64,000 nt of DNA from Clostridium weizhouense (GCF_019431045.1 NZ_JAHXPT010000007.1:1-64000); one strand, 5' to 3'; counted from the first letter of the stretch, positions 1 to 8,236 are shown. Notes: generated from the sequence alone by a model not told the origin. A program made the numbers and translations.

Positions 1-55
1 TGTAAGTGTGGTAACATATTTAGCTGACTGATACTAATAGGTCGAGGGCTTGACC
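1..55 (+). rRNA. 23S ribosomal RNA, 3' end (partial)
   Basis: The first 55 bases are the conserved 3' terminus of 23S rRNA, recognisable by GACTGATACTAATAGGTCGA followed by GGGCTTGACC. The rest of the gene lies upstream of the window. A short perfect inverted repeat (TTGAAAGA at 91-98, TCTTTCAA at 104-111) in the 23S-5S spacer is a plausible processing hairpin. Confidence 0.95.
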
Positions 56-117
56 AATAATAATTAAGTATATACAAAATATGTGCAATTTTGAAAGAAC
101 AAATCTTTCAAAGTAAA

Positions 118-234
118 TCTGGTGATGATGGCATAGAAGTAACACTCCTTCCCATTCCGAACAGGAAAGTTAAGATCTATAGCGCCGAAGGTACTGCATG
201 GGAGACTGTGTGGGAGATTAGGACGTTGCCAGGT
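118..234 (+). rRNA. 5S ribosomal RNA
   Basis: About 117 bases with the typical 5S core: CCATTCCGAACAGGAAAGTT, then GCCGAAGGTACTGC and a closing helix between the two ends (TCTGGTGATGAT with ACGTTGCCAGG). It follows 23S by about 60 bases and precedes two tRNAs, as in a normal rrn operon. The ends are placed by helix pairing and are good to a few bases. Confidence 0.93.
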
Positions 235-238
235 TAGC

Positions 239-314
<76 letters not shown>

Positions 315-315
315 T

Positions 316-389
<74 letters not shown>

Positions 390-392
390 AAA

Positions 393-425
393 AAAACCTT
401 GAACATAAGTTTCAAGGTTTTTTTG
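393..425 (+). terminator. rRNA/tRNA operon terminator
   Basis: Hairpin AACCTTGAA (395-403) with TTCAAGGTT (411-419), preceded by a run of A and followed by TTTTTG. It directly follows tRNA-Cys and closes the rrn operon. Confidence 0.9.
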
Positions 426-463
426 TTTTGAGAAATATAAGATTATAAATAGTAATTAAAAAA

Positions 464-548
464 ATATCCACAAAAGATAAATAAAGATAACAACTTATCC
501 ACAAAATATATACTTTTTGTTAATATTTAAATAATTTATTGTGAATAA
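464..548. other. DnaA-box cluster
   Basis: A perfect DnaA box TTATCCACA at 495-503, a near-perfect ATATCCACA at 464-472 in the same orientation 31 bases upstream, and an inverted near match TGTGAATAA at 540-548, all in very AT-rich DNA between the rrn terminator and corA. No gene fits here. This could be a DnaA-binding site outside the main origin. The function is inferred; the boxes are read directly. Confidence 0.55.
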
Positions 549-551
549 ATA

Positions 552-583
552 TTAAAATAGAGAGTATTTACTCTCTATTTTAA
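552..583. terminator. corA terminator hairpin
   Basis: Perfect 13-bp inverted repeat TTAAAATAGAGAG (552-564) and CTCTCTATTTTAA (571-583), overlapping the corA stop codon. On the minus strand the stem ends in TTTTAA, so it most likely terminates corA. Confidence 0.7.
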
Positions 584-1527
584 TTAAACATATCTTTTTT
601 ATATAAGACAAATGCAACTAAAGCACAGATGCTGAAGGTTAACCCCATAACTATTGAAAATGCATTAGGATTTTTATCTGATAGTGGTAGAATAATATTC
701 ATACCAAATATTCCACTTATAATTGTAGGAATTGCCATAAGTATAGTTACTGAAGCTAAAACTTTCATTACTATATTTAAATTATTTGAAATAACTGATG
801 CAAAAAAGTCCATTGTACTAGCTAATATATTACTATATATTTCAGTCATTTCTATAGCCTGTTTATTTTCTATAATTACATCCTCTAAAACATCCTTATC
901 ATCATCATATTTTTGCATTATTTCTAATTTTAGCATTTTTTCTAAAGTAATTTCATTTGCTTTTAATGATGTAGAAAAATAAACAAGAGATTTTTCTAAT
1001 GAGTGCAGTTGAATAAGTTCTCTATTTTTCATTGATTTATGCAATCTTTTTTCTATCATTAAGCTTTTTTTATCAATTTGTCTTAAATATAATAAATAAT
1101 AAGTAGATATTCTATTTAATATTTGAAGTATAAATCTGGATTTTTTAAATGTAAAGAATGATTTTATTCTACAATTAGCAAAATCAGTGATTATTTTACT
1201 ATTTTTAAGGCAAATAGTGATTAATTGTTTGCTAGTATGTATTATTGCTAAAGGATAAGTATCATATGTTAGTGAATTATCCTCCATTTCTGTAAACGGA
1301 ATGTCCACAATAACTAATATAGCATCATTTTCAATATCAATTCTAGAAGTTTCTTCATCGTCCAATGGAGCTTTTAAAAAATCAAGAGATACACCAGTTT
1401 TTTTAGAGATTAGTATTAATTCTTCATCAGAGGGTGCAACTATATTTATCCAGCAACCATTTTCAATAGTATCTATAATTTTTAAAGTTGGATTAGATTC
1501 ACTTACACTTTTATAAATTTGAATCAA
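580..1527 (-). CDS. corA: CorA-family magnesium transporter
   Basis: This 315-residue membrane protein is expected to form a pentameric Mg2+ (or Co2+/Ni2+) channel. A long charged cytoplasmic N-terminal domain is followed by two C-terminal membrane helices at about 255-277 and 285-308. The family signature GMN closes the first helix at 275-277, and a short basic tail (YKKDMFN) ends the protein, as usual for CorA. Length is typical. The ATG is preceded by a strong AGGAGGTGG site. It is transcribed alone, against the rRNA operon, with its own terminator over the stop codon. The exact ion cannot be told from sequence. Confidence 0.9.
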   Translation of the reverse strand: MIQIYKSVSESNPTLKIIDTIENGCWINIVAPSDEELILISKKTGVSLDFLKAPLDDEETSRIDIENDAILVIVDIPFTEMEDNSLTYDTYPLAIIHTSKQLITICLKNSKIITDFANCRIKSFFTFKKSRFILQILNRISTYYLLYLRQIDKKSLMIEKRLHKSMKNRELIQLHSLEKSLVYFSTSLKANEITLEKMLKLEIMQKYDDDKDVLEDVIIENKQAIEMTEIYSNILASTMDFFASVISNNLNIVMKVLASVTILMAIPTIISGIFGMNIILPLSDKNPNAFSIVMGLTFSICALVAFVLYKKDMFN

Positions 1528-1798
1528 TGTAAACCACCTCCTAACATATATTATACTATTATAATCTGAATATAAATAATTCGCTACTAATACTGTTTAA
1601 AAATTAAATTTTAAATATAAAAAACTTACTAAAATAAAGTAAAAGGTTGTTAAATTTTAAAATCTAGTGTTATTTTTAAATTAATAGGGAATATAATAGA
1701 ATATAACTAAATCGAGAAGATTTTAAGTATAGATTTATATACAAAACCTTAGTATAATCATAATGTTATTTTAATTTTAATATATGGGGGAAATATAA

Positions 1799-2287
1799 AT
1801 GCATAGAGAGGTAGTTGTAAGGAAAAAAGCACCTGTTATAGCTACATTAATACTTGTTATTACTATAATGTTATATTTATATCAAGGAATAAGTAACTTA
1901 CAGATAAATAATATAATAATTATTAAGGCAATAAATAGTTTAATTATTATGTTAACTGTTAGTATAGTATTTTTACAACTAGCAAGATGTAAAATAGCAT
2001 ATAAATATTCTATAATTGCAAATAAACTTATTATTAACAAAATTATTTCGAATCAGGAAAAAAATTTAGAAAGTATAAGTTTATCAGAGATTGTATACAT
2101 AGGTAAAAAATATTATATACCAAAAGAATATGTTGCAAAGAACAAAGGTAATTATTTTTGTGAAGTAATTAATACTAAAAGTTATTGCTGCATATACAAA
2201 AAACAAGATCAATATTATAAATTTAGTTTTAATCCAAGTGATAAACTAATACAAAGGTTAAATACAAATAATAAAATAAAGGCATAG
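1799..2287 (+). CDS. Small two-helix membrane protein, unknown function
   Basis: A 162-residue protein that I do not recognise. A short basic N-terminus (residues 1-10) precedes a membrane helix at about 11-28, a short loop, and a second helix at about 42-61. The remaining hundred residues are polar and lysine- and tyrosine-rich and probably cytoplasmic; this tail may adopt a small PH-like beta fold, which is a guess. An ATGGGGGAAAT ribosome-binding site lies 8 bases before the ATG. It stands alone, with a strong terminator after it. Codon use matches the neighbours, so there is no sign of recent transfer. Confidence 0.7.
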   Translation: MHREVVVRKKAPVIATLILVITIMLYLYQGISNLQINNIIIIKAINSLIIMLTVSIVFLQLARCKIAYKYSIIANKLIINKIISNQEKNLESISLSEIVYIGKKYYIPKEYVAKNKGNYFCEVINTKSYCCIYKKQDQYYKFSFNPSDKLIQRLNTNNKIKA

Positions 2288-2311
2288 ATATTATATTTAT
2301 ATAAACAAAGA

Positions 2312-2347
2312 AATTCTACTAAAGCAATATTTTAGTAGAATTTTTTT
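2312..2347. terminator. Bidirectional terminator
   Basis: Perfect 12-bp stem AATTCTACTAAA (2312-2323) with TTTAGTAGAATT (2331-2342), flanked by A and T tracts. It sits between the membrane protein gene and the converging M20 gene and can serve both. Confidence 0.85.
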
Positions 2348-2396
2348 ATTATTTAAACAATTTGTAAAAAGGTAAATAATATAAAAATTATTTATA

Positions 2397-3548
2397 TTAT
2401 TTAATAAAAAAGTCTTCTTTTACTTCTTTTAATAAGTTTTGATTTTCTATTAGATCCATTCCTGTAAAGGCTAGAGAAAGTGCAGCAATTTTGGCTTGTT
2501 TAAATGCGAATTCTGACAGTGTAGCTTGTGCAAACTCATTAGAACCATATTTGATATTACTATTATTTATTATAGATATATATGGATGAATACAAGGTAC
2601 TTTATGGCTAACATCACCTAAGCTTAATCCTGCATATACATCTTTAGAAGAAGCAATATCTATTATTCCATTTTCTTTTAGATTATGACTAAATAATCTA
2701 TTAAGTGTTCTATTAGTTATTAGTTCTTTGTTAGAAGGTTCATACAAGGAAATGGTATGATTTATTCCAGTTAAACTAGATACAGATTCAGCTATAGTTC
2801 TAAGTTTGTTATCAATAAGTTCTGCAGTTTTGTAATTGTCACTTCTAATGTAAAATTTCGCTTCTGCCTCTGCTGGTAATAATAATGGAGTATATCCACC
2901 TTTAGATAAAATATAGTTTATTTCTAAGTTTTTAGGAAATCCTTTTATAAGAGAATTTAATATATTAAAATTTAATAAAACGGCATCCAGAGCTGTATAT
3001 GTATTTTTATTTAAAAAACTTAAACCATCTGTTCCTTTATATTCTATACTTAATGGAATTATTGCTGATGAAGATCCACTTTCACTTGTTGATATATCTG
3101 GATGAGCAACCATTACAACATCAATATCATCAAAAACACCTTGCTTACTCATAATAGCTTTACTACCACCTAGATATTCGCCAGGACAGCCTATAATAAT
3201 AACTGATCCACCAATTTTATCTATTATATGGCCTAAACATAAGGCAGCTCCTACAGAAATAGTACTTAATATATTATGTCCTGTAATATGTCCATATCCT
3301 TCTACAGCATCGTATTCACATAAATAACAGATTTTAGGATGACCATTACCTTTTTTACATATAAATGCATTAGGTATATTTAAAAAGTTTTCAGATATGT
3401 TAAAATTATATTTTTTTAATAGATTGCAAATATATTTAGAACATTTAATCTCATTATAACTTGTTTCAGGATTATTATATAAGTAATGTCTTAATTCATC
3501 TAGCTCATTATTACAAGTAGATAAAAATGAAATGATTTCTTGTTTCAT
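2397..3548 (-). CDS. M20-family amidohydrolase homologue with altered metal site
   Basis: A 383-residue member of the M20 peptidase/amidohydrolase family (IAA-amino-acid-hydrolase / AbgB-like branch). Recognisable blocks are CEYDAVEGYGHITGHN (77-92), GCPGEYLGGSKAIM (120-133), the AHP motif at 148-150 and LGDVSHKVPCIHPYISI near 315. Relatives normally have HACGHN and PAEE at the first two blocks. Here the ligand Cys is Thr89 and the second Glu is Tyr125, so two of the usual di-metal ligands are missing while Glu124, His87 and His149 remain. The dimerisation insert appears intact and length is normal, so it is not a decayed pseudogene. It may bind one metal, have another substrate, or be a non-enzymatic homologue. 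ATG start with a GGGAGGG site; single gene. Confidence 0.8.
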   Translation of the reverse strand: MKQEIISFLSTCNNELDELRHYLYNNPETSYNEIKCSKYICNLLKKYNFNISENFLNIPNAFICKKGNGHPKICYLCEYDAVEGYGHITGHNILSTISVGAALCLGHIIDKIGGSVIIIGCPGEYLGGSKAIMSKQGVFDDIDVVMVAHPDISTSESGSSSAIIPLSIEYKGTDGLSFLNKNTYTALDAVLLNFNILNSLIKGFPKNLEINYILSKGGYTPLLLPAEAEAKFYIRSDNYKTAELIDNKLRTIAESVSSLTGINHTISLYEPSNKELITNRTLNRLFSHNLKENGIIDIASSKDVYAGLSLGDVSHKVPCIHPYISIINNSNIKYGSNEFAQATLSEFAFKQAKIAALSLAFTGMDLIENQNLLKEVKEDFFIK

Positions 3549-3708
3549 AAATCAACCCTCCCATAATCATTTAATATTATTTTTTCTAATAATTAAAAAA
3601 ATATTTATATATTATAATGAAATATTAACTATAACCTTAAAAAGTGGATTAAAAAGTTTTACTTAAGTCAATATTAAAACTAAAGGAAACTATTAAGGGG
3701 GAATAAAT

Positions 3709-3885
3709 TTGATGAATAAAAAATGTTTTGTATGTAGTAAGTTTGATGATAATGGTATAATATTAAACGGGAAAAAAATTTGTAATAGATGTGAAAATGA
3801 AATTATAAATCTGTCTATTATAAATCCTGAATATAATTATTATAAAAATAAGATAAAGGCTATTTTGTTTAAAAAAGATTTATAA
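3709..3885 (+). CDS. csfB: Gin/CsfB-type anti-sigma factor (sigma-G inhibitor)
   Basis: A very small gene encoding 57 residues from ATG 3712 (58 from the in-frame TTG 3709), with an AAGGGGGAAT ribosome-binding site. The product has CFVC near the start and CNRC about 20 residues later, a four-cysteine zinc knuckle, then a PEYNYY segment and a lysine-rich end. This matches the Gin/CsfB family, which in Bacillus holds sigma-G (and sigma-E) inactive until the right stage of sporulation. In Bacillus csfB also lies just upstream of the tmk-yaaQ-holB-yaaT cluster, and the same neighbours follow here. Family assignment rests on the cysteine spacing, size and position; I could not run a profile search. 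Confidence 0.75.
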   Translation: MMNKKCFVCSKFDDNGIILNGKKICNRCENEIINLSIINPEYNYYKNKIKAILFKKDL

Positions 3886-3931
3886 AATTATGTAGTAGTC
3901 AGATTTTTATTAAATTAATAATGTATATTGA

Positions 3932-3963
3932 TAGCTGTATTTTTATATACGGCTAATTTTTAT
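3932..3963 (+). terminator. Terminator after csfB
   Basis: Hairpin TAGCTGTAT (3932-3940) with ATACGGCTA (3947-3955), one G-T pair, followed by ATTTTTATT. It separates csfB from tmk. Confidence 0.65.
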
Positions 3964-4056
3964 TATAAAATTAAATATAAATAATATCGTATAAATTTAT
4001 AGGATATTATTTATTGTCTTTTTTATATAGTATTATTAACATGGGGGAATTTTTTT

Positions 4057-4734
4057 ATGGAAAAAGGTAAATTAATTATAATAGAAAGTGGTTCTGATGC
4101 ATCAGGAAAAGCAACACAAGCACAAAAATTGTATGAAAGATTATTAAGAGAAGAATATAAAGTTAGAAAAATAACTTTCCCTAATTATGAAAGCCCTGCT
4201 TGTATGCCAGTTAAAATGTATTTAAATGGTGATTTTGGGAAAAAACCAGAAGATGTAAATGCTTATGTAGCATCAACATTTTATGCTGTTGATAGATTTG
4301 CTTCATATAAAACTGAATGGGAAGAGTTTTATAAAAATGGTGGAATAATAATTGCAGATAGATATACAACATCTAATATGGTTCATCAAGCAGTTAAAAT
4401 GGAAGAAGAAGAAAAAGATAAATTTTTAAATTGGTTATATGAATTAGAATTTAATTTATATAAATTGCCTATACCAGATTGTGTAATATTTCTTGATGTA
4501 CCACCAGAAATAAGTCAAGAACTTATGAAAGATAGAGCTAATAAATTTACAGGAGAAAAGGAAAAAGATATACATGAAAAAGATAAACAGTATCTAATAA
4601 ATTCATATAATAATTCTTTAAAAATAGCTGAAAAATATAGTTGGAATAAAATAAAGTGTAATAATGGTAATAGATTAAAAAGTATAGATGAAATTCATAA
4701 TGAAATTTATAATAAATTAAAAAAATATATTTAA
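4057..4734 (+). CDS. tmk: Thymidylate kinase
   Basis: Phosphorylates dTMP to dTDP with ATP in the cytoplasm, an essential step of dTTP synthesis. The 225-residue protein has a P-loop at 11-18 in the form GSDASGKATQ, a DR(F/Y) motif at AVDRFASYK, and the TMP-kinase ADRYTTSN motif near 106-113. A lysine- and glutamate-rich lid region (KFTGEKEKD) lies near 170. The P-loop Ala in place of the usual Ser/Thr after GK, and the slightly long length, are features I associate with clostridial Tmk proteins. A GGGGGA site precedes the ATG. It heads the tmk-darA-holB-ricT block. Confidence 0.92.
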   Translation: MEKGKLIIIESGSDASGKATQAQKLYERLLREEYKVRKITFPNYESPACMPVKMYLNGDFGKKPEDVNAYVASTFYAVDRFASYKTEWEEFYKNGGIIIADRYTTSNMVHQAVKMEEEEKDKFLNWLYELEFNLYKLPIPDCVIFLDVPPEISQELMKDRANKFTGEKEKDIHEKDKQYLINSYNNSLKIAEKYSWNKIKCNNGNRLKSIDEIHNEIYNKLKKYI

Positions 4735-4833
4735 AATATAAATTTTATAATTAAATATTTAAAGTAAAAAAATGATTACATATTTATGTTAGAATTATAT
4801 AATAATAGTATATTACTTTAGGGGGAATAATAA

Positions 4834-5166
4834 ATGAAATTAGTTATTGCTATTGTTCAAGATGAAGATGCTCCAGATGTACTAGATTCATTAACAGATA
4901 AAGACTTTAGAGTTACCAAACTTGCTACTACAGGTGGTTTTTTAAAAGCAGGAAATACTACTTTGATGGTAGGGGTAGAAGAGGATAAATTAGATCAAGT
5001 AATTGATATAGTAAAAGATATATGTAAAAAGCGAAAAGAGATCGTAGTATCACCTACACCATTAACAGGTAATGATGGAGGATATATTCAACAATGTCCT
5101 ATGCAAATTAATGTAGGTGGAGCCACTATATTTGTTGTTGATGTAGATAAATTTATAAAGATATAA
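4834..5166 (+). CDS. darA: Cyclic-di-AMP receptor DarA (PII-like, YaaQ)
   Basis: A 110-residue PII-like protein of the DarA/PstA/YaaQ family. Trimers bind c-di-AMP between subunits; the downstream target is poorly understood. The signature TTGGFLKAGNTTLMVGVEE (residues 31-49) is present, as is the C-terminal INVGGATIFVVDVDKF block. The B-loop and T-loop region (residues 70-90) has normal length. It sits between tmk and holB, as in Bacillus. The same window encodes the c-di-AMP synthase DisA at 16361-17425, so ligand and receptor genes lie 12 kb apart. A GGGGGAAT site precedes the ATG. Confidence 0.93.
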   Translation: MKLVIAIVQDEDAPDVLDSLTDKDFRVTKLATTGGFLKAGNTTLMVGVEEDKLDQVIDIVKDICKKRKEIVVSPTPLTGNDGGYIQQCPMQINVGGATIFVVDVDKFIKI

Positions 5167-5178
5167 GGAGAGTAAGCA

Positions 5179-6111
5179 TTGAGAGAAATCATTGGACATA
5201 AAAAAATTATTAATGGATTTAATAAAAGAAAAATAAATGATTCTTTTTCTCATGCTAATTTAATAATTGGTGATGATGGAATTGGCAAGAGTATGTTAGC
5301 AAATTATCTTGCCAATAATATTTTGGGTGTAACTTATGATAGAGAATATGTAGATATTATAAATTACTATCCTTCACTTAGTTCATTTGGTGTAGATGAT
5401 ATAAGAGCTATTATAGATGAGACTAATAAAAAGCCTTATGAAGGGGAGAGGAAAGTTCTAATATTACATAAGTGTAATAAATTAACTATATCAGCTCAAA
5501 ATGCTTTATTAAAAACTATTGAAGAACCACCAAAAGGAGTATTTCTTATATTATTAAGTGAATCATTAGAATTAATTTTAGATACTATAAAATCACGTTG
5601 TCAAATATATAAACTAACTCCATTATCTAAGGAAGAAATGTTAGAATATATAAAATATAATTATAGTAATTTAGATGAAAAGGATATAAGATCTGCTTTA
5701 GCATATAGTGAGGGAATACCTGGGAAAATAGATAAATTTATTAAAGATGAAAAGTTAAAGATTTTAAGAGTTTTATTACTAGAGTTATTAAAAGATGTTG
5801 TGGAAAAAAATAAAGATCTAGTCTTAAAATATAAAGAATCGTTAATTATTGCGAAGGAAAGTCCTGAAGATTTATTAAATATATTAATTTCTTATATAAG
5901 GGATATTATGTTTTTAAAAGAATTAGATAATGAAGATTTAATTATAAATTTTGATAGTTTATATGAAATAAAGGATATCTCATTAGGAATATCTTATAAA
6001 AAACTTAATTGTATGTTAGAATACATTAGAGAAGCGAGGGTTAATTTAAATAGTAATACAAATTATTCAATGGCCATAACTGTATTACTTATGGGATTTG
6101 CGGAGGTATAA
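5179..6111 (+). CDS. holB: DNA polymerase III delta' subunit
   Basis: Clamp-loader subunit that works with DnaX and HolA to load the sliding clamp. The 310-residue protein has a Walker A-like GDDGIGKS near residues 30-37, an LHKCNKLTISAQNALLK segment replacing Walker B, and the SRC motif (IKSRCQIYKL) that acts on the neighbouring ATP site. The four-cysteine zinc module usual in delta' and DnaX is absent: the span between Walker A and GVDDIR has no cysteines. It starts with TTG at 5179, twelve bases after darA and after a good AAGGAGAG site. Four bases separate it from ricT. Confidence 0.88.
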   Translation: MREIIGHKKIINGFNKRKINDSFSHANLIIGDDGIGKSMLANYLANNILGVTYDREYVDIINYYPSLSSFGVDDIRAIIDETNKKPYEGERKVLILHKCNKLTISAQNALLKTIEEPPKGVFLILLSESLELILDTIKSRCQIYKLTPLSKEEMLEYIKYNYSNLDEKDIRSALAYSEGIPGKIDKFIKDEKLKILRVLLLELLKDVVEKNKDLVLKYKESLIIAKESPEDLLNILISYIRDIMFLKELDNEDLIINFDSLYEIKDISLGISYKKLNCMLEYIREARVNLNSNTNYSMAITVLLMGFAEV

Positions 6112-6114
6112 TTT

Positions 6115-7023
6115 ATGATAAAAGTTGTTGGAGTGAGATTTAAAAAAGCAGGTAAAATTTATTACTTTGATCCTGTAGATTTTTCTGTTCAAAAAGGGAA
6201 CTATGTAATAGTTGAAACTGCTAGAGGTATAGAATTTGGTGAATGTGTTATAGGAATAAAAGAGATAAGAGATGATGAAATAATATCACCATTAAAACCA
6301 GTTATAAGGATAGCAGATGAAAAAGATATTCAAAAACATAAAGAAAATAAAAGCAAAGAACAACAAGCATTGGATATATGTTTAAAGAAAATACAAGAGC
6401 ATAATCTTAAGATGAAATTAATAGATGTTGAATATACATTTGATAATCACAAAGTAATATTTTACTTCACAGCAGATGGAAGAATTGATTTTAGAGAGCT
6501 AGTTAAAGATTTGGCAACAATATTTAAGACTAGAATAGAATTAAGACAAATAGGTGTTAGAGATGAAGCTAAAATGATAGGTGGATTAGGACCTTGTGGT
6601 AGACCTATGTGCTGTTCTAGCTTTTTGGGAGATTTTGCATCAGTATCAATAAAGATGGCAAAAGAACAGAATCTTTCTTTAAATCCGACTAAAATTTCAG
6701 GAATATGTGGAAGACTTATGTGTTGTTTAAACTATGAGCAGAGTACATATGAAGATATAAGAAAAAGGCTTCCTAAAGTAGGTTCTATAGTTGAAACAAT
6801 AGACGGAACTGGTGAGGTAGTTGAAAATTTAACTGTTAAAGAAAGTGTAAAAGTTAAATTGAAACTAGGCGATGAAGAAATAATAAATATGTATAAAATT
6901 GAAACTGTAAAGTTAATATCAGGAAGTTATGAAGATTCAGTAGAGGATTCAGATATAAAATTGGAAATTGAATCTGAAGAAGATAAAAAATTATTGAAAG
7001 AATTAATTAATGAAGAAAAATAA
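6115..7023 (+). CDS. ricT: RicT/YaaT, PSP1-domain regulatory protein
   Basis: A 302-residue PSP1-domain protein. In Bacillus, RicT (YaaT) joins RicA and RicF in an Fe-S-containing complex that influences RNase Y, biofilm formation and sporulation phosphorelay. The cysteine-rich core CGRPMCC near residue 161 and CGRLMCC near residue 198 supplies the cysteines for an Fe-S cluster. The C-terminal 40 residues are acidic and rich in Glu and Lys. ATG start 3 bases after holB, so the two are surely translated from one mRNA. The RicA and RicF partners are not in this window. Confidence 0.92.
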   Translation: MIKVVGVRFKKAGKIYYFDPVDFSVQKGNYVIVETARGIEFGECVIGIKEIRDDEIISPLKPVIRIADEKDIQKHKENKSKEQQALDICLKKIQEHNLKMKLIDVEYTFDNHKVIFYFTADGRIDFRELVKDLATIFKTRIELRQIGVRDEAKMIGGLGPCGRPMCCSSFLGDFASVSIKMAKEQNLSLNPTKISGICGRLMCCLNYEQSTYEDIRKRLPKVGSIVETIDGTGEVVENLTVKESVKVKLKLGDEEIINMYKIETVKLISGSYEDSVEDSDIKLEIESEEDKKLLKELINEEK

Positions 7024-7072
7024 AGAAAAACAAAGAAAAATCTCTTAAATTGGTAAAAAAAATAGCCTATAA

Positions 7073-7100
7073 AAAAGTACTTTATTGATAAAGTACTTTT
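7073..7100 (+). terminator. Hairpin after ricT, overlapping the ferredoxin promoter
   Basis: Perfect 12-bp stem AAAAGTACTTTA (7073-7084), loop TTGA, TAAAGTACTTTT (7089-7100). The T tract is short, so termination may be partial. The stem contains the likely -35 element of the next gene. Confidence 0.5.
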
Positions 7101-7113
7101 AAAACATTAAAAT
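7085..7113 (+). promoter_or_regulatory. Ferredoxin gene promoter
   Basis: TTGATA (7085-7090), 17-bp spacer, TAAAAT (7108-7113). A near-consensus sigma-A promoter about 55 bases before the ferredoxin ATG. Confidence 0.6.
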
Positions 7114-7166
7114 ACATGATAGAATGTAGAGGGTTAATTATGATACAATTATAGGAGGTGTTTTAG

Positions 7167-7337
7167 ATGGCATTTGTAATTAATGATTCATGTGTTAGTT
7201 GTGGAGCATGTGCTGGAGAATGTCCAGTTAATGCTATAAGTCAAGGAGATGCATACTACGTTATCGATGCAGATACTTGTATTGATTGTGGAAACTGTGC
7301 TAATGTTTGTCCAGTTGGTGCTCCAGTTCAAGAATAG
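7167..7337 (+). CDS. 2[4Fe-4S] ferredoxin (clostridial type)
   Basis: A 56-residue low-potential electron carrier, the classical partner of hydrogenase, pyruvate:ferredoxin oxidoreductase and Rnf/nitrogenase systems in clostridia. Two cluster motifs are clear: CVSCGACAGECPVNAI near the N-terminus and CIDCGNCANVCPVGAP near the C-terminus, each CxxCxxCxxxCP. An ATAGGAGGTG ribosome-binding site precedes the ATG. It has its own promoter and terminator. Codon choice favours strongly expressed codons, as expected for an abundant carrier. Confidence 0.97.
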   Translation: MAFVINDSCVSCGACAGECPVNAISQGDAYYVIDADTCIDCGNCANVCPVGAPVQE

Positions 7338-7340
7338 TAG

Positions 7341-7370
7341 AAAAAGATCGTCTTATGACGATCTTTTTTT
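7341..7370 (+). terminator. Ferredoxin terminator
   Basis: AAAAAGATCGTC (7341-7352) pairs with GACGATCTTTTT (7357-7368) around loop TTAT and ends in a run of T. Textbook intrinsic terminator. Confidence 0.93.
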
Positions 7371-7463
7371 ATTTGGACAAGTTTTCAAATATAGAGTTTT
7401 AAATCATATAAATATAAAAATTTATTTTTGTATTATTAGATTCTTATAATAAAATAGTAAAAT

Positions 7464-8108
7464 TTAATCTAATGGAGGAGATAAAAATAATACGTTATTT
7501 TTAGAATAAAAATTTAAACTATTAAGGTCCACTACATTTGATTTAATTTTAGTTATATTTTTCATAGATATTAAAAAATGTTTTGCATCATCTAAATAAA
7601 GTGAAGAACGAAATGTTTTATAATGAATAGGAATTATATATTTAGGGGAAATAATTTTACTTATCTTTGAAGCTTCTTCTCCATTTAAGGTAATATGTCC
7701 ACCAACAGGAATAAGTAAAATATCAATGTTATCTAATTTATTTAAAATTAATTTTGATGGAATATGCCCTAAATCACCTAAATGACAAATCTTTAAATTT
7801 TCCAATCTAAAAATATATATTATATTAGGACCTCTTTTTATTCCATTACATTTATCATGAAATGATTTTATACCCTCAATTTCAATAAAATCAAATTTAA
7901 ATAAGCCTGTTTCATTAATAATTTCTGCATTATCGTTAATATTATCTAAAAAAGAGTGATCAAAATGATTATGACTTAATGTTACAATATCGGATTTAGG
8001 AAAATTATTATTATAACCTATAGATTGATTAAATGGATCTATTAATATTCTTTTTCCACTTGATGTAGTTATCAAGAAACAAGAGTGTCCATACCAAGTT
8101 AGTTTCAT
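7464..8108 (-). CDS. Metallo-beta-lactamase-fold hydrolase (UlaG/UPF0173-like)
   Basis: A 214-residue metallo-hydrolase with the two-metal motif SHNHFDH (residues 45-51), an early GHSCFLI strand typical of the UlaG/UPF0173 branch, a GDLGHI motif that supplies a bridging Asp and His, and a late IPIHYKTF with the last His ligand. All expected ligands are present, so it should be an active hydrolase; the substrate is unknown. ATG start with a GAAGGGA site. It is a single gene divergent from the ctsR operon. Confidence 0.85.
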   Translation of the reverse strand: MKLTWYGHSCFLITTSSGKRILIDPFNQSIGYNNNFPKSDIVTLSHNHFDHSFLDNINDNAEIINETGLFKFDFIEIEGIKSFHDKCNGIKRGPNIIYIFRLENLKICHLGDLGHIPSKLILNKLDNIDILLIPVGGHITLNGEEASKISKIISPKYIIPIHYKTFRSSLYLDDAKHFLISMKNITKIKSNVVDLNSLNFYSKNNVLFLSPPLD

Positions 8109-8236
8109 AAAAATGGTTCCCTTCTTAATTTAAATAACATATAATAATTTAAATAATATTTTTAACAATTAAATTAAAAAATATTCAGTTTAAGAATAGA
8201 ATTAATTATACTATTTAAAATAATAATATAAAATAG

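Noticed and set aside
7249-7449. 66-codon frame overlapping the ferredoxin gene and its terminator
   Set aside because: Different frame of a certain gene, crosses the terminator, no ribosome-binding site.
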